A DNA stretch of 7,528 bases from Chryseobacterium gleum. GTDB taxonomy: Bacteria > Bacteroidota > Bacteroidia > Flavobacteriales_D > Sanyastnellaceae. A program made the translations under genes and the position numbers. The stretch covers positions 1 through 7,528 of the forward strand of contig CAMDFE010000066.1 of the NCBI GenBank assembly GCA_945897395.1, given 5' to 3'. This document shows positions 6,715-7,528 of this stretch, piece by piece. Below the pieces are notes generated by a model that ran no database searches, was not told where the DNA came from, and saw only the letters and a list, made by a program, of their open reading frames with translations. The first letter of the stretch is position 1. Each line of letters starts with the position of its first letter.

Positions 6715-7494
6715 TTATTTTACAGACAACACAATTGTAATTGTTCCGGTTTGCGGAGTTGTGCTATTTGAAGAGGTAAAAGTACATTTGCGAGCTGCTT
6801 CCAAGGCCAAGCCGTTGTTGTAGGGAACATCTGTTGTGATGTTAGAATTTACGACCGTTGCTTTTGTAACCTTTCCATTTTTATCTACTGTAATACTTAC
6901 AACCACTTTACCATTGGCAGTTGGCTTTTTAGATGTGCTTGGTGGGGTTAAGTTGCCTCTTCCTTTAAGTGACCAACTTGTTCCGTTCCCAAATCCGGTT
7001 CCTGTATAGTTACCTGAACCAGGACCGTTTCCACCTCCATCTCCACCACCTGTGCCGCCTCCTGTTCCTCCATCTCCACCGCCGTTGCTTGCGTCGCTTC
7101 CGCCACCACCATTCAGTTGGTTCAACATGTTGTCGAGCGCTGAAGGTTGCGGATTGGTTTGCGCGGTTTGTGTTCGGTCGGTTGAAGGTTTGTTCCGATT
7201 ATCAACCGGAGTTTTGCTTTCTGAAATAGTTGGAGCTGAAATATCTGCGCCAACATAAGATTCAGGCATAGGTGCGAAAGCTATCTCAACGGGTTCTATT
7301 GCACCGCCTGCTTCTCCCTCTGCCGATCCTTGTCCTTCACCTACCGGATTTCCACCGCCACCTCCTCCGGGCTCTTCCTCTTTTTCTATAGGAGGAGCGG
7401 ATGCGAGTAGAAGAAAAACCAGTAGTAAAATAAGCAAGTGAGTACCACCGCTTGCTGCTGCACCAATAATTTTATTTTTCTTTTCTTCGGTCAT
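6715..7494 (-). CDS. tonB: Energy transducer TonB with glycine-rich linker
   Basis: TonB couples the proton-motive force harvested by ExbB/ExbD to TonB-dependent receptors in the outer membrane. The 259 residues show a short basic cytoplasmic head, one membrane helix (about 12-31) with H19 placed like the functionally important His of E. coli TonB, and a long low-complexity periplasmic linker. The C-terminal TonB domain (about 176-259) has the pattern KVVVSITVDKNGKVTKATVV (196-215), then ALEAARKCTF (230-239) and a final strand GTITIVLSV (250-258). The linker is Gly-rich (43-56 and 129-172) instead of Pro/Lys-rich. Similar Gly-rich TonB proteins are familiar from Bacteroidota. The ATG overlaps the stop of the upstream frame as TAATG, matching an exbD-tonB junction. 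Which receptor it serves cannot be told. A role as an unrelated TonB-domain envelope protein is possible but less likely given the exbD-like neighbour. Confidence 0.92.
   Translation of the reverse strand: MTEEKKNKIIGAAASGGTHLLILLLVFLLLASAPPIEKEEEPGGGGGGNPVGEGQGSAEGEAGGAIEPVEIAFAPMPESYVGADISAPTISESKTPVDNRNKPSTDRTQTAQTNPQPSALDNMLNQLNGGGGSDASNGGGDGGTGGGTGGGDGGGNGPGSGNYTGTGFGNGTSWSLKGRGNLTPPSTSKKPTANGKVVVSITVDKNGKVTKATVVNSNITTDVPYNNGLALEAARKCTFTSSNSTTPQTGTITIVLSVK
6979..7110 (-). repeat. Glycine-codon low-complexity tract in tonB
   Basis: This stretch encodes TonB residues 129-172, mostly Gly with interspersed Asp, Thr, Asn and Ser in irregular GGGDGG/GGGTGG units. At DNA level the unit is imperfect. 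One 14-base segment (plus-strand cctccatctccacc) occurs exactly twice, at 7034-7047 and 7067-7080, offset by 33 bases (11 codons), which points to in-frame duplication. Such tracts are prone to length change by slippage or unequal exchange. The antisense of this tract reads as Pro-rich frames that are not genes. Confidence 0.8.
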
Positions 7495-7528
7495 TAGTTT
7501 GCTTTTTCAGTTGCAATGAAGGGAGTTC
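7494..7528 (-). CDS. exbD: 3' end of probable exbD (biopolymer transport protein), cut by window edge
   Basis: Upstream of tonB on the minus strand an open frame enters from the window edge. It ends TPFIATEKAN and stops with TAA at 7496-7494, overlapping the tonB ATG by one base. Only ten residues are visible. The IATEK ending resembles the last strand of ExbD/TolR proteins, and exbD directly before tonB is a common order in Bacteroidota; both points are from memory. ExbD is the inner-membrane partner of ExbB in the proton-driven motor that energises TonB. The identity is an inference from very little sequence plus context. Confidence 0.5.
   Translation of the reverse strand, partial: TPFIATEKAN

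Noticed and set aside
6969..7258. Two plus-strand Pro/His-rich frames over tonB
   Set aside because: They are the antisense of glycine codons in the TonB linker, which automatically reads as Pro/Arg/His-rich frames.
1..7528. A novel defence, mobile or biosynthetic system
   Set aside because: Every gene except one short exported protein is a recognisable housekeeping gene in a gene-dense layout. No transposase, integrase, repeat array, toxin-antitoxin pair or composition break was seen.

Overview
The window looks like ordinary core chromosome of a Bacteroidota bacterium, most likely a member of Flavobacteriales. This rests on four things seen in the sequence: a flavobacterial-style cytochrome oxidase subunit II with a coiled-coil insert and an unusual CuA loop, a TonB with a glycine-rich rather than proline-rich linker, the lack of Shine-Dalgarno sites, and an A/T-leaning composition. 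The assignment to order is inference. No mobile element, CRISPR array, tRNA or rRNA gene, or phage gene was seen, and no stretch over 300 bases lacks a gene.

Left part, plus strand (1-2901): the 3' end of a cytochrome c oxidase operon. coxB enters already truncated at the window edge. It is followed after 11 bases by a complete coxA, and then by a strong intrinsic terminator. The two proteins form the catalytic core of a proton-pumping aa3-type terminal oxidase.

Middle part, plus strand (2849-5490): three tightly packed genes. They are an exported, probably outer-membrane beta-barrel protein of unknown function, ruvB (Holliday-junction branch-migration motor) and queG (last step of queuosine biosynthesis). 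The first of these overlaps the coxA stop by one base, and the cox terminator hairpin lies inside its first codons. The hairpin could therefore be an attenuator that sets how much cox transcription continues into ruvB-queG. This is the most interesting regulatory feature of the window.

Right part, minus strand (5487-7528): an exbD(partial)-tonB-folC series read right to left, also tightly packed. TonB passes proton-motive energy to outer-membrane receptors. FolC adds glutamates to folate. queG and folC converge tail to tail with their stop codons sharing bases, which leaves no room for a terminator between them.

No undescribed defence, mobile or biosynthetic system was found. The points worth a second look are the terminator inside a reading frame, non-canonical residues in the CuA domain of subunit II, a conservative change at a conserved FolC position, the overlapping convergent stops, and the uncharacterised exported protein.
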